NCBI RefSeq assembly: GCF_963576675.1
Contig: NC_088911.1
Span: 79,513,256-79,577,255 of the forward strand
DNA: 64,000 nt
DNA from: Euphorbia lathyris
Lineage: Eukaryota; Streptophyta; Magnoliopsida; Malpighiales; Euphorbiaceae
Direction: 5' to 3'
This document shows positions 23,228-33,685 of this stretch, piece by piece. Both the position numbers and the translations under genes were made by a program. The notes under the pieces were generated by a model. The model worked only from the letters and a program-made list of their open reading frames with translations. It searched no databases and was not told the DNA's origin. Each line of letters starts with the position of its first letter. Positions within the stretch are counted from its first letter, which is position 1.

Positions 23228-24290
23228 ACAAACAGTTCCTTAACACTACTACAAGTCCTGATGGTAGATATAGATCATAGTTTCCAATTGCGAGTGCGGC
23301 AACCCTTGCACCATTTCCAACTCGCAAGTTTATGTCCCCTTTCTTCAATTCCCTAGTCTGCTTTAGTTCCTGCATATTCAGACAAATATGAGATCCACAC
23401 CCGGTATCTAATACCCAAGATTCAAACTGCGAAATTGAGTTAATTTCAATATAGAACATACCAAAAGTTGAAGCACCGTCCTTTCCCTTCTTGAGAGAAG
23501 CTAGGTACTCCTTGCAATTTCTCCTCCAATGCCCATCTTTACCACATAAGTGGAATTCCCCTTTGGGCTTCTTGACTTGCTTTCCTTTGGCCTGGGCTGA
23601 CTTGCCTCCCTTGTTCTTCTTGGGATATTTAGGATTGGGAAAATTTCCTTTCCTCTTCTTTGATCCCTCAATCACAAGAGCGGGTACCACCTTATCTTTC
23701 TTCAGGTTGGGCTCAACAGTCTTGAGCATATTGGCAAGCTCTTCAAGAGAGGTATGTAAGTAATTCATTTGGTAGTTCATGGTGAACTGTGAATAACTAT
23801 CCGGGAGGGATTGAAGAAGCAAGTCTACACTTAGTTCATGATCCATCGCAAAGCTAATACTTGAAAGTTTGGTGATATAGCCAATCATCTTGACACAATG
23901 TGTCATAACAGATGTGCCCTCTTGCATCCTGCAGCGAAACAACAGTTTTGATATCTCAAAACATTCGCACCGAGTCTGTTTTCTAAACAAATCCTTTAAG
24001 TGCATGACAATAGAATAGGCATCCATCTCCTCATGTTGCCTTTGCAGATCTGGTGTCATCGATGCAAGTATGATGCACCCGGCGTGTTCATCGTCGGATT
24101 TATGCTTCTGATAGGCATCAATCTCTTCAATGGGTGCATCATCGGCCGAAAGAACGGGTATCGATGTATCCAGTACATACCCTATCTTTTTGAACTTCAA
24201 AACAATTTTGAGGTTACGAAACCAGTCGGCGAAGTTTGAACCATTCAACTTGTTATCGGTAAGGATATTTCTTAGATCATTTTTCGACAT
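23205..24290 (-). pseudogene. element B gag and protease
   Basis: Open from ATG 24290 for 361 codons: capsid-like region (FADWFRNLKIVLKFKKIGYV, DLFRKQTRCECFEISKLLFR), basic segment, zinc knuckle near residue 245 reading FHLCGKDGHWRRNC, and protease active site WVLDTGCGSHIC near 290. The first Cys of the CCHC knuckle is replaced by Phe, which should weaken RNA binding. The frame ends at ASRYVS because of a shift into the pre-integrase frame near 23215. The Met start follows a normal 5' leader. Confidence 0.87.
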
Positions 24291-25554
24291 GATTGTTTTT
24301 AGAGTACGATTTGATAAAATTAACCTGAGAGTGAGAAAAGTGACGGGTGTTATTCATTTGTTTAATTCACTTACAATTTAAATACGTTGGACTTTTATGT
24401 TTTAAATTTCTCCCACTATTTTACCAAATTAATAACCCTTTATATTAATTCGAAGGATATTCACAATTCCTTTAGTGAGCTAGAATCCTAACTCCTGAAA
24501 TTTCACCTTGAGTTTACTCAACAAGCTAGTTTCATTCATTAGGTAGATTCATGTAATTAATCACATCAAAACATGTGATTTCTAGGTTGTTGGGTTACTA
24601 ACCACATTAGTAACTGATATGTGTCGTCTATCAATCCCAACCATATTGCCCATTAGGTTAGAACAACATGAGTTTACTCATTCAATTATTCTATCCTAAT
24701 TTAAGCATTACCCTATATTCGTGAAAAACAATTCTTCGATAATTCAGATGTTACCATAAGACCCCGAGCTTGAGTTTACTCAACAACCCAAAGGCCCCCA
24801 GTACTGCCGGCTAAATTATAATATTAGGGAGGGGCAACCGATTTTAATAACTTGCTTATTTACTTAACTTTTGATTAGTGAGGGATTTTATTTAAGTCTC
24901 ATAATCTAACCTAGTCTTGATTTGCTTTAGCACATATCAAACATTCATACATTCAACATTGACAATTATGGACATATCTCTAAGTTTATTCCGTTGAGCC
25001 AGAAACGGAATAAAGGGTCACCCTAGGGAAATACTAACTATTACATATTTCTTTTTGGGTCCTCCGTCTTCTCCTTGGCGCCTTGAATTACAACAATATT
25101 CTATTTCTAAGAAACTTCAATTTACTTGAAGGGATTTGGATGAGAAGAGAAATACAATAGAGAGTAAGAGAAGGCGGGACACGCAGGTCCTATTTAAATA
25201 CCAAAAGACTAAATAACTATTATAGAGGGTCTAATATGTCCATAACCCCAAACATGCATAGACTCAATTAAATTAAATTTAATTGGTTGATTACATAAAC
25301 TATTTATGTAATATTTGAGTTAATCAAATTAACAACTTAAATTAATTTTCATCCAATTTTAATTATGCATATCCTAATTAATTCGTATAATTCATTTAAT
25401 GCTTTGAATTACTTATATCAAATATTTAGGTAAAACAAACTTTTAAATAAATTGATTTTGACAATCAAAACAAAATATTATATTCTGAAACATATATATA
25501 TCTATATTTAAAACGGGTCTTTTAAAACACTTTAAAAAAAACGGTACCAACGAT
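24291..25554 (-). other. element B leader, 3' part
   Basis: Non-coding transcribed leader between primer site and gag. Contains GAGTAAACTC near-palindromes (minus strand) at about 24512, 24670 and 24773 and a CGGAATAAAGGG-type region near 25005. No open frame of note. Confidence 0.6.
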
Positions 25555-25735
25555 TGGACCGGGCCGATTTAATCGGTCCGACCCTTTGGAATAGCTGCTG
25601 CCGTATGGCAGCAGCTAGCCGCTAGCCGCTGCTGCCTCAGTGGCAGTAGCATCCGCCGCTACTGGTTGCTGCCGCAAGGCAGCAACCAGTCGCAATAGCG
25701 GTCGGGGTCGCCGTCTTGCGGCAGCGACCCCGAAT
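25555..25735. repeat. run of GC-rich hairpins in the element B leader
   Basis: Four clear inverted repeats in a row within AT-rich DNA: 25564-25576 (6-bp stem), 25592-25617 (11-bp perfect stem, loop GTAT), 25628-25650 (9-bp stem with one mismatch), 25661-25690 (13-bp perfect stem, loop GCAA), and a fifth at 25703-25732 (9-bp outer stem, imperfect inside). They lie between the primer site and gag on the RNA of element B. Confidence 0.85.
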
Positions 25736-25741
25736 AGCTAT

Positions 25742-25743
<2 letters not shown>

Positions 25744-25814
<71 letters not shown>
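25744..25814. repeat. (AT)n microsatellite, about 35 units
   Basis: Uninterrupted AT dinucleotides, ending where the inverted-repeat element begins. A second AT run at 30627-30651, beyond the LINE, is probably the other part of the same original tract. Confidence 0.95.
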
Positions 25815-25817
<3 letters not shown>

Positions 25818-25913
25818 GAGGGATCAAGTGAGAACCCTCCCCTAGGTGAGAACCACCCAAAACTACGTAGTTTTGGGTGTAAAATTTAATAAAAAATCGC
25901 TGCTGCTTGGGGG

Positions 25914-25965
25914 GGTCAAATCCTAGCCTCTTGATTTCCACTCCACACTGCTTACCACTGAGCCA
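25914..25965 (-). other. tRNA-like Pol III A/B boxes in the left arm
   Basis: Minus strand: A box TGGCTCAGTGG (25965-25955) and B box-like GGATTTGACC (25923-25914) about 32 bases apart, near the spacing in tRNA genes and tRNA-derived SINEs. Resemblance only; there is no full cloverleaf. Confidence 0.4.
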
Positions 25966-26390
25966 TTTACTTTCCTTGTGTATTTTGCCGTGCGCTAATT
26001 AATATACCAATGCCCTTGTAGCTTCTATTGTTTAATATTTGATGCATGCACTTATTAATATTGATTAAATTCACATAATAATTATTAATAGAAAAAAACA
26101 AATATGCATAATAATTAATTATTAAAAGAAAAAAACCAAGAACATGCTCTAATTTCTTATTTATTTAATTCCTCTATATTTTTGTAATTTATATTTTAAA
26201 TTGTTAAAGACGATGTTCTAAATATTGTTACATATGTTCTAAACTTTATAATTTGTGTTCTAAAAATTAAGATAATGTCTTAAAAAAATAGTAATTACAT
26301 GGGCCATTTTTTTGTTCAAAAAAAAAAAACTCACATTCTAAATAACATAACGTATGTTCTAAAAAACATAACATATGTTCTAAAGTTTAT

Positions 26391-26848
26391 AGTTTGTGTT
26401 CTAAAAATTAAGTATAATTTTCTAAAAAAAGCAGTAGATATCTGGATCGTTTTTTCACTTGTTCTATAATATAATTTATAACTTATGTTCGAAAAAACAT
26501 AACACGTGTTCTAAAAAAACATAACGTATGTTCTAAAAAATATGTCGTACGTTCTAACTTCATAGTTCGTGTTTTAAAAGTTAAAATATATGTTATAACG
26601 TATGTTTTAAAAAATATATAGTTTGTGTTGTAAAAATTAAGTATAATGTTCTAAAAAATCAGTAGATATCTGGATCGTTTTTTCATTTGTTCTATAATAT
26701 AATTTATAACTCATGTTCGAAAAAACATAACACATGTTCTAAAAAACATAACGTATGTTCTAAAAAATATGTTGTACGTTCTAAACTTCATAGTTCGTGT
26801 TTTAAAAGTTTAAAATATATGTTCTAACGTATGTTTTAAAAAATATAT
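26391..26848. repeat. two-copy tandem duplication, unit 229 bp
   Basis: 26391-26619 and 26620-26848 match at most positions, sharing AGTAGATATCTGGATCGTTT and TTCATAGTTCGTGTTTTAAA. Both are built of shorter TATGTTCTAAAAAA-type units. Confidence 0.88.
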
Positions 26849-27129
26849 TTTCTTATATAACATAAATTACAAAAATATAAAGGAATTAAATAAATAAGAA
26901 ATTGGAGCATGTTTTTGGATTTTTTTCTATTAATAATTCATTATTATGGACATTTTCTTTCTATTAATAATTCATTATTATGCAAATTTCTTTTTTTTTC
27001 TATTAATAATTTATTATTATGCACATTTAATCAATATTAATAAGTGAATGCATCAAATATTAAATAATAGAAGCTAAAAGGGCATTGGTTTATTAAGCAG
27101 TGCACAACATAATATACAAGAAAAGCAAA

Positions 27130-27181
27130 TGGCTTAATGGTAAGGAGTGTGGAGTGTAAAGGAGGAGGCTAGGGTTTGACC
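27130..27181 (+). other. tRNA-like Pol III A/B boxes in the right arm
   Basis: Plus strand: A box-like TGGCTTAATGG (27130-27140) and B box-like GGGTTTGACC (27172-27181). Mirror of the left-arm module, so both would transcribe toward the nearer end of the element. Confidence 0.35.
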
Positions 27182-27478
27182 CCCCCAAGCAACAGCGTTT
27201 TTTAGCGTTTTTTTTTTAATTTTCTACCCAAAACGACGTAGTTTTGGGTAGTTCTCACCTAAGGCGAGTTCTCACCTAGAAAAAGGTTCTCACAAGAGCT
27301 CTCTCCTATATATATATTTAATTTTTTTGAATGAAGGTTGGGACGCGAAGGAAGGCCGGGCATCCCAACTAGGTTGGCACCCCCAGCACAACCAACAACC
27401 CGTTTATTAATAAAGAACAAAAAAATACAGAGAGGAGAGGGAGAAAAGGAAAAAAAGAAAGAAAGAAAAATAAAAGGA

Positions 27479-29674
27479 TTACATAACTCTAATATGCGCT
27501 ACATTGCATAAGTCATCAAACACGAGAGCCTGACAGAAGTAGGGAGCCGAGTGCCACCAGCAAGGGGAAGATGCCAACTGACCATGATTCGCGAGCCGAT
27601 CAGCGGCCTGATTTCCTTCCCTAAAGATATGAGAAGCTCTTCAATTCATAGCTGACAGAAGTCTTCTGCAGTACTGCCATTCTCTTTTGATTTTCCAGGG
27701 AACCTCAGCTTGTCTGTTATTCAGAAGTTGTACTGCATACATCGAGTCAGATTCAATCCAGATATTATGCCAATTTCTGTCCCACGCAGCTTTGACGGCA
27801 TACACAATTGCCTTGAGTTCAGCGATGTGAGCCTACGCATTCGGAATCGGAAAAGCGAAGCATCCGACTACGAATTCTCTTGAATTTCGAAACAGACCAT
27901 CAGCTCCTGCTTCATCAGTAATACCAGACGCACCATCAGAGTTTACTTTCAGCCAATGAGTCGGTGGGGCAATCCAGCAAACAGTCACAAAGTCAGGCTC
28001 CAGAGGCGGTCGGAAAGCATTAACCTCCATTCCTCTGAACTCGTGTATCAACTGACGCAGTCTATGCTTAAGGGTTTGGATTGAAGGAAGCTCATTCTCA
28101 AAAATAGCTTGGTTCCTTACATGCCAAATGAACCAGATACATGAAATCACAGCAAAAGTCCAAGACTGTCTTCTACTACGCCTTATCCTATGTTCACGCA
28201 ACATATTGAAAAAATCCTCAAAGCAAGTCGAGTACCTGGTAGTAAAATCAAATATACCGAATATGCTGTTCCATAGCTCTTTCGAAACAGTACAGTTCAC
28301 AAAAAGATGGTAAGCTGATTCTTCATGGGCTCTGCACAGTTCGCATCGTTGGGCAAGCGCAATTCCACAAGCTTGCAACAGAGGTTGAATTGCAAGCCGA
28401 CCGTGCAGCAGCTTCCAACAAGTAGCAGCTCGCTTAGGAGGAACGAAGGGATTCCATATGAACCTGCTCCAACTCACCTTATCCCCTTGAACAAGATTCG
28501 AGTAAACATCCCTTGCCGTAACCTTTCCGGAATCCGATGGCAGCCAGACGCACAGGTCAGAATCATCAAATGCCACCACTTGATGGATATTAGACTGAAC
28601 TTGAACAGGTAGTTCTTGAAGATTGACCCAAGCCCCATTGAGTCTGTAATTCTGAATAGGTTCAACCAACTTAGCTTGCAGTTTTATGGGAATGTTGATT
28701 TGATCTGCAATTGACGGCACAATCCATTTGTCAGTCCAAAAATTCAACCCCGAGTTCTCCCCAAACCACCAGACATCATCATCTTTTATTACTTCAAAAT
28801 TGACTCTAATCGAGGACCAAATAGAGGAATTTGAGATGTATCGCTTAGCCATACCAGAGGGCTCCAGGAATCTGTGATGGACTAAACTGATGATGAATCC
28901 CTGTCCCTGAAGGAGATCCCAACTGAACTTCGCAAGCAAGGCAGAGTTAAAAAATTTCAAGTCTTTTATACCTAATCCGCCATGAGCAATTTGTTGGCAA
29001 CAAATTTTCCAAGGAACCACTATATTCTTCCTTTGATCCCTGTCACCAGACCAAAGAAAATTACGAATAGCTCTATTGAGTCTTTTTAAAAGAGCACTAG
29101 GCCAACGATACAGAAGAAAAGAGTGCACAAGCGCTCCTGTCAGAGCAGATTTGATCAGCGTAAGCCTGCCAGCGAAAGAGAGAGAGTGACCCTTCCAGAG
29201 ACTGAATTTAGAGAGGAATTTATCAATCAAAGGGTTCAGATACTGAGATCTGGGAGCTCCTTGGAATAGCGGCACCCCCAGATAATTAAAAGGAAGGTCA
29301 GCATGTCGAATTCCCAGGATATCAGAAAGTCTGGCTCTTCGCGAAGGAGAGATAAAATTGCCAAAAAGAGCCTGTGATTTGCTCCAATTAACAGCTTGTC
29401 CTGAGAAATCCTCATATAACTTGAAGAAATCCCTGATGCACTTCATGTTTTTCGTCGAAGCTTTAGCAAAGATCATCATATCATCTGCATACAGAAGATG
29501 AGAAGGGAAAACCGCATTGTTGGTATACAACATGGGATCAAACTTGCCCTCAGCAATCAGCTTAGATATCCATCTCCCTAGAAAATCTTCAGCGATTCCA
29601 AACAGAATGGAGGAGAGCGGATCACCCTGCCTAACCCCACAAGAACAGGCAAAGGAGCCTTTAATTCCGCCCTA
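27479..29674 (-). pseudogene. LINE ORF2, C-terminal half (YADD, zf-RVT, RNase H)
   Basis: Continues the upstream half in the same frame after a TAG at 29672-29674. It has GVRQGDPLSSILFGI and the catalytic LLYADDMMIFAKA, then NYLGVPLF and KGHSLSFAGRLTLIKSAL, the zf-RVT region (WNPFVPPKRAATCWKLLHGR, CELCRAHEESAYHLFVNC), and a C-terminal RNase H beginning WLKVNSDGASG. A TAG at 27833-27835 and a TGA near 27640 (Trp changed to stop) interrupt RNase H; the frame ends at TAA 27479-27481. Copies LINE RNA into DNA at the insertion site when intact. Confidence 0.88.
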
Positions 29675-30625
29675 AAGAGAAATTGAGATTCTAGCCGACC
29701 TCAGAATCTCCAAGATCCAGTTTCTAAATTTCAGAGAGAAACCAAACGATTCAAGAATGGCCAGCAGAAAATTCCAGTCAAGGGTGTCAAAGGCTTTTCT
29801 GATATCGATCTTGAGTGCTATGTTACCTCCGAAACATTTCTTTTTAAGCATGTTGATACCTTCAGAAGCCGCAGCTATACAGTGGTGAATGCTTCTGCCT
29901 GCTATGAAGCCAAACTGGTTGTCAGAAATTATTCTGGAGGCGATAGGCCCAATTCTGTCAGTAATAATTTTTAAAATGATCTTGTAATTGAAATTCCCCA
30001 TAGCTACAGGTCTGAACTGATGAATTTCATTAGCCCCTTCCACCTTCGGGATGAGAGCCATAATGCTCGCGTTCAAGCCAGGAAGCATGATACCAGAATC
30101 AAAGAAACTGAAAACCATTTGACAAACATCATGGCCAAAAATATCCCAAAAGTGCTGATAGAAAATACCTCCGAATCCGTCAGGTCCAGGCGAGCTATTT
30201 GTACTCATGCTGAATACGGCTTTGCGAATCTCGTCTGCAGAGGGTCGCTGCGTAAGAATTTCATCGTCCAGCTCAGTGACACAATGCGGAATAACTGATC
30301 TAACATCTTCGTAATTGACATGCCTCACTCTGCCAGTGAAAAGATCCTCATAGTAGCTCACAACGTGCTGAGCAATTGTGTTTTCATCATTGACAAGATT
30401 GTTGTTAATTAGGAGGCTTTCTAGAGAGGATTGGACCTTTCTAATTTGGGCAGACCTGTGGAAAAAAGCAGAATTACGATCTCCAGCCTTTAGCCATTTT
30501 TCTCTGCTTTTGTCCCTGAGAAACAATTCTTGTCTGTAGAGATGCATATCAAGCTCTTGTTGAGCTTCTAATTCTTGTGCAAACCGGGTGTCGTTACAAC
30601 CCTCTCTAATTCTTGAGCTTTTAAT
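29675..30625 (-). pseudogene. LINE ORF2, reverse-transcriptase N-terminal half, truncated
   Basis: Open in frame from about 30625. Includes FLRDKSREKWLKAGDRNSAF, TNSSPGPDGFGGIFYQHFW, RPVAMGNFNYKIILKIITDR and ALKIDIRKAFDTLDWNFLL, the fingers and palm of a plant L1 reverse transcriptase with the first catalytic Asp in KIDIRKAFD. The Met at 30547 is internal. It ends at the TAG 29672-29674. The region upstream (endonuclease) was never copied. Confidence 0.88.
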
Positions 30626-30626
30626 T

Positions 30627-30953
30627 AAATATATATATATATATATATATATAATTGTTCTAAAACAGTTTCAAAACAATTTTCAGAATATTAAAACAGT
30701 TTTATCTTTTAGATTTAATAAAACAAAACGTTTTAATTATCTAACTATAAAACCTTTAGGTTTTGTTTAAACGATTATCAACCGAAATAATCAGGAACTA
30801 TGCATAATCAGTTTTAATTAACAAGTAATCAAAACTTATTTATCGTTAGATTAATTGAACTAACCGATTAATTAATTTATCCTAACAATAAATCTATTCA
30901 ATCTGATTGAATAACCCTTTTATTTACATATATGAAATAACAGATTAACATAG
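30627..30953 (-). other. element B leader, 5' part, with AT run
   Basis: AT dinucleotides at 30627-30651, then AT-rich leader up to the primer site. No gene. Confidence 0.6.
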
Positions 30954-30965
30954 GCTCTGATACCA
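30954..30965 (-). other. primer-binding site of element B (initiator tRNA-Met)
   Basis: Minus strand TGGTATCAGAGC, one base inside the 5' LTR. Confirms that 30967-33685 is the 5' LTR. Confidence 0.95.
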
Positions 30966-32721
30966 ATGTAGGAAAATAGACAAGCCTAGGCATAGCGGAA
31001 TAATAAAATTCTATCTATTTTATCTATTTTCCTTTTCCAAGATCTGTTAATTGTTATTTCATATAAAGAGGGATAGAAAGTAATACCTTTATTGAAGAAC
31101 TATCTACCGTTGCAAACGAAGTGCCCACAACTTGTTATTATCAACTCGTGAACTACGAACGTCTGATTCAACACAAAACAAAAACTAATCAGTAATCAAC
31201 CTTTAATGAATAGCAATCGCAATGATTGCCTCTAACAGAAATCGATACGAGATCAAAGAGGGAGTAAGAAATAAAGTAAATTAGCCGAGACGACGACGAA
31301 ACAATTCCTTCTCCTCCTGTATATTGTGTTGGCCGAAATTCTGAGGTTAGGGGTCTATTTATAGACTTCCAAAACCCTAATCCCAGTTGTGTTAGGAATT
31401 TAATTAATTGGAATCTTATTCTGAATAGGATTCCTAATTAGATAATTAAATAAACACTTTAATATTATCTAAACAATAACTAATTATATTTAGATAATTA
31501 TTATTAATCAAATTAATAATTAATTAATGTTAGGGATAATTAATTAGAGTTTTAATTGCATAAAACATCCAATTAATATTATCAGATAATTCTTTACTTT
31601 AATTTATAATCATAATCTAATTACAATTATCAAACTAAATTCATATCCCTGACTAATATATAAATTTCGGCCCATGTGTCTATGTCCCTCTAATTACGTT
31701 TTCATTCTCCGATTCTAAGTCCCATATGCGACCCATTAGGTTCTTTATTGCCACTAGCCGTATATATCTTTTGAAATTATTCATCACGATTAATTCCAAC
31801 ATATATATAACGGATACCGTCGCGAGCTATTACTAGCAGAACCTATGATATTCCCTCAGAGCAATTAAGAAGTCAGGTTGATAACTGACGTTAATCTTTC
31901 TGTATTAGGTACAGTATAATACGATCCTTCATCAATTATATCCTGTCGGTCAATTCCTTATAACCATGGAATGTGTCAAGGTTACATATAACGAAGAGTT
32001 CGGTTTTACTTGTACAGGTTGAATTCACTCTAAAAAGATAAGTTAAGTGAAATGTTCATTTCTACTCTTAACTGTATCACCTTGCAAGGATTTCAGTCAA
32101 TTCACCACAAGCGGCCATTTTGGATATATCTCCCACTTATCGGGAGTGACGAATGCTCAATCTGACATTAACTATTCTACAATTAGTTTGTGTGATACCC
32201 AACCCTGCCCTGACACACCCTAGGCTCTCACCTATTGGATCGTGCTCGCATAGAATCAAAGTATCAGACTCCATAATCGAGAATCACTAATTAACGAATG
32301 TTTGAGTCTGAGGATTAGTTATACCTACTAATACCAATGAGATGAATAGTTGACACATTAGATAAATCGATCCATTCTGTTATCTCAAGTCGGGTCCCAA
32401 TCCTAATGAACTCCTTCACCGGATCCATGTAACTGTCTTGATATCCGAATATCTAAAGCTTGTGAGATCAGCTTTCTGTCTCGACAGAAAACACTGTTAC
32501 ATGCAAGTCTCAACAGCAATATGCCAACCCCTATAACATATTACTTGACTTGGGTTTACTTTAAGTTTATTGGTCTATTATAAAGTACAGTCTCACTTCA
32601 TGCTTGTATGAACACTTTATAACTACTTAAATAAACTTAGGGTTTGCTTTATGAAAGATTCTTGCCTTTATATATAGTTATATTTTAATGTTATATATCT
32701 GATTAAACAAATGATCAAATA

Positions 32722-33620
32722 CAGTAAAACCTTTATAAATGCATATCCTTGGGACCGGAAAAAAATATTCATTAAGCGAGATTATTTATTTATCGATAAA
32801 TGAATAAATTATTCATTTATAGATAAATTAATAAATTATTCATTTATCGATAAATATTCATTAGATATGTAATTATCTTGTTTAGGAAATATATTATTTG
32901 ATTGATTTGTAATTATCACATTAGCATAATTACAAACCAATCAAATAAGTGCAAGATTCATTCAGAAGATGCTAATGTTCCTAAACCACAAGTTAGTCAA
33001 TTAGATGAAGATATCCAAGGATTAAGTGATGTCATTTCTAATTTATGCTATAGAAATGTGATGGATGTCGAACATCTTTTGAACTATCCTAGCGAGAATG
33101 ATGTAGTTATGGAATCGCTTACAGACGAAGAAATTATCCAGTCAATAATGAACAATGATGATGGAAATGATCCAGAGCCAAATGATAGTTGTGTTGTCAC
33201 AAATGTATCGTCAAAAGAGGCCTTTCAAGCAATGGTCACCTTAAACAACTACTTATTAAAACATGAGCAAAATATACCAGAAGTTGTGTTTGCACTACAA
33301 AAAGTTAAGAATTGTGTTCATTTTGGTTTAGGTGGAAAGAAAAAACAATCAACTATAGATGCATTTTTTCAGAAGAAATGACTTCTAGTTGATTGATTAA
33401 AAGGTTTTGGTGTATATATATATATATTTTTTTTTGTATGTAATTTAATAATTATTACTTTATATTTTCATTGGGCCTTAAGGATTTAAATATATTTTAT
33501 TACTTAATGCATTTAGCGAGGTTATTACTTTAGTCCATTGGCCCAAGTCGGGACCGGAAGAATTTATTATATAATCAAGGTTATTACTTTATCGAATATT
33601 CATTTATCGAGGTTTAACTA
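32722..33620 (+). mobile_element. pogo/Lemi-type DNA transposon, internally deleted
   Basis: Left end CAGTAAAACCTTTATAAATG and right end, reversed, TAGTTAAACCTCGATAAATG are Emigrant/Lemi1-type terminal repeats. TA duplications are at 32720-32721 and 33621-33622, and the 3' LTR of element B has the uninterrupted site (TCAAATAAACAATT). About 0.9 kb, retaining the last exon of a transposase. Motif GGGACCGG near each end matches the MITE at 56261-56416. The outer bases of the right end are mutated. Confidence 0.9.
32902..33381 (+). pseudogene. pogo-like (Tigger/CENP-B-related) transposase C-terminal fragment
   Basis: The 159-codon frame is acidic and includes LDEDIQGLSDVISNLC, SLTDEEIIQSIMNND and a tail KKQSTIDAFFQKK. 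This tail region follows the DDE domain in plant Tigger/pogo-like transposases; the helix-turn-helix and catalytic domains are deleted. The Met at 32902 is not supported as a start; an acceptor site upstream of DANVPKPQ (near 32966) is more likely. It cannot transpose itself. Confidence 0.65.
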
Positions 33621-33685
33621 TAAACAATTTATTCATTAATATTAATATCCTAAAACAATTGTCTTTAGGACACTAAACTCCATCA

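Larger units (their letters stand above)
25815..27306. mobile_element. long-terminal-inverted-repeat element, non-autonomous, Mutator-like or foldback
   Basis: Ends GGGGAGGGATCAAGTGAGAA and, reversed, GGAGAGAGCTCTTGTGAGAA. Arms of about 280 bases align well (25815-26093 with 27000-27306) and weaker pairing continues to about 26190 and 26855. Each arm has an ACGT-centred palindrome (perfect at 25855-25878) and a tRNA-like A/B-box module. The middle is a two-copy 229-bp tandem duplication built of short TATGTTCTAAAAAACATAAC-like units. No coding capacity. Inserted in the AT run, so the duplication length cannot be read. Confidence 0.75.
27322..30625 (-). mobile_element. LINE (L1-like), 5'-truncated
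   Basis: Minus-strand order: reverse transcriptase, zinc-knuckle region, RNase H, 3' UTR and a short poly(A) (seven T on the plus strand at 27322-27328). The endonuclease and ORF1 are missing; coding similarity starts near 30625 next to an AT run. It lies directly beside the long-inverted-repeat element in the same AT tract. 5' truncation is typical of target-primed reverse transcription. Target duplication is unreadable because both flanks are TA repeats. Confidence 0.9.
18559..33685 (-). mobile_element. Ty1/copia element B, nested in element A and host to three further insertions
   Basis: LTRs at 18559-20367 and 30967-33685, flanked by ATTAT. The 5' LTR is followed by the primer site (30954-30965) and the 3' LTR is preceded by a polypurine tract (20368-20378). 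Gag begins at 24290 and pol runs to 20382. The leader between primer site and gag is about 1.7 kb once the inverted-repeat element (25815-27306) and the LINE (about 27322-30625) are removed. The 5' LTR also holds a 0.9-kb pogo-like element. LTR differences (about 6 in the first 210 aligned bases) suggest an age close to that of element A. Confidence 0.95.
30967..33685 (-). repeat. element B 5' LTR, enlarged by a pogo-like insertion
   Basis: 2719 bases; about 1818 after removing 32722-33620 and one TA, the size of the 3' LTR (1809). Ends at the ATTAT duplication 33686-33690. Confidence 0.93.

Noticed and set aside
25738..25941. Open frame rich in Tyr-Ile repeats over the AT microsatellite
   Set aside because: Produced by the AT dinucleotide run; not a gene.
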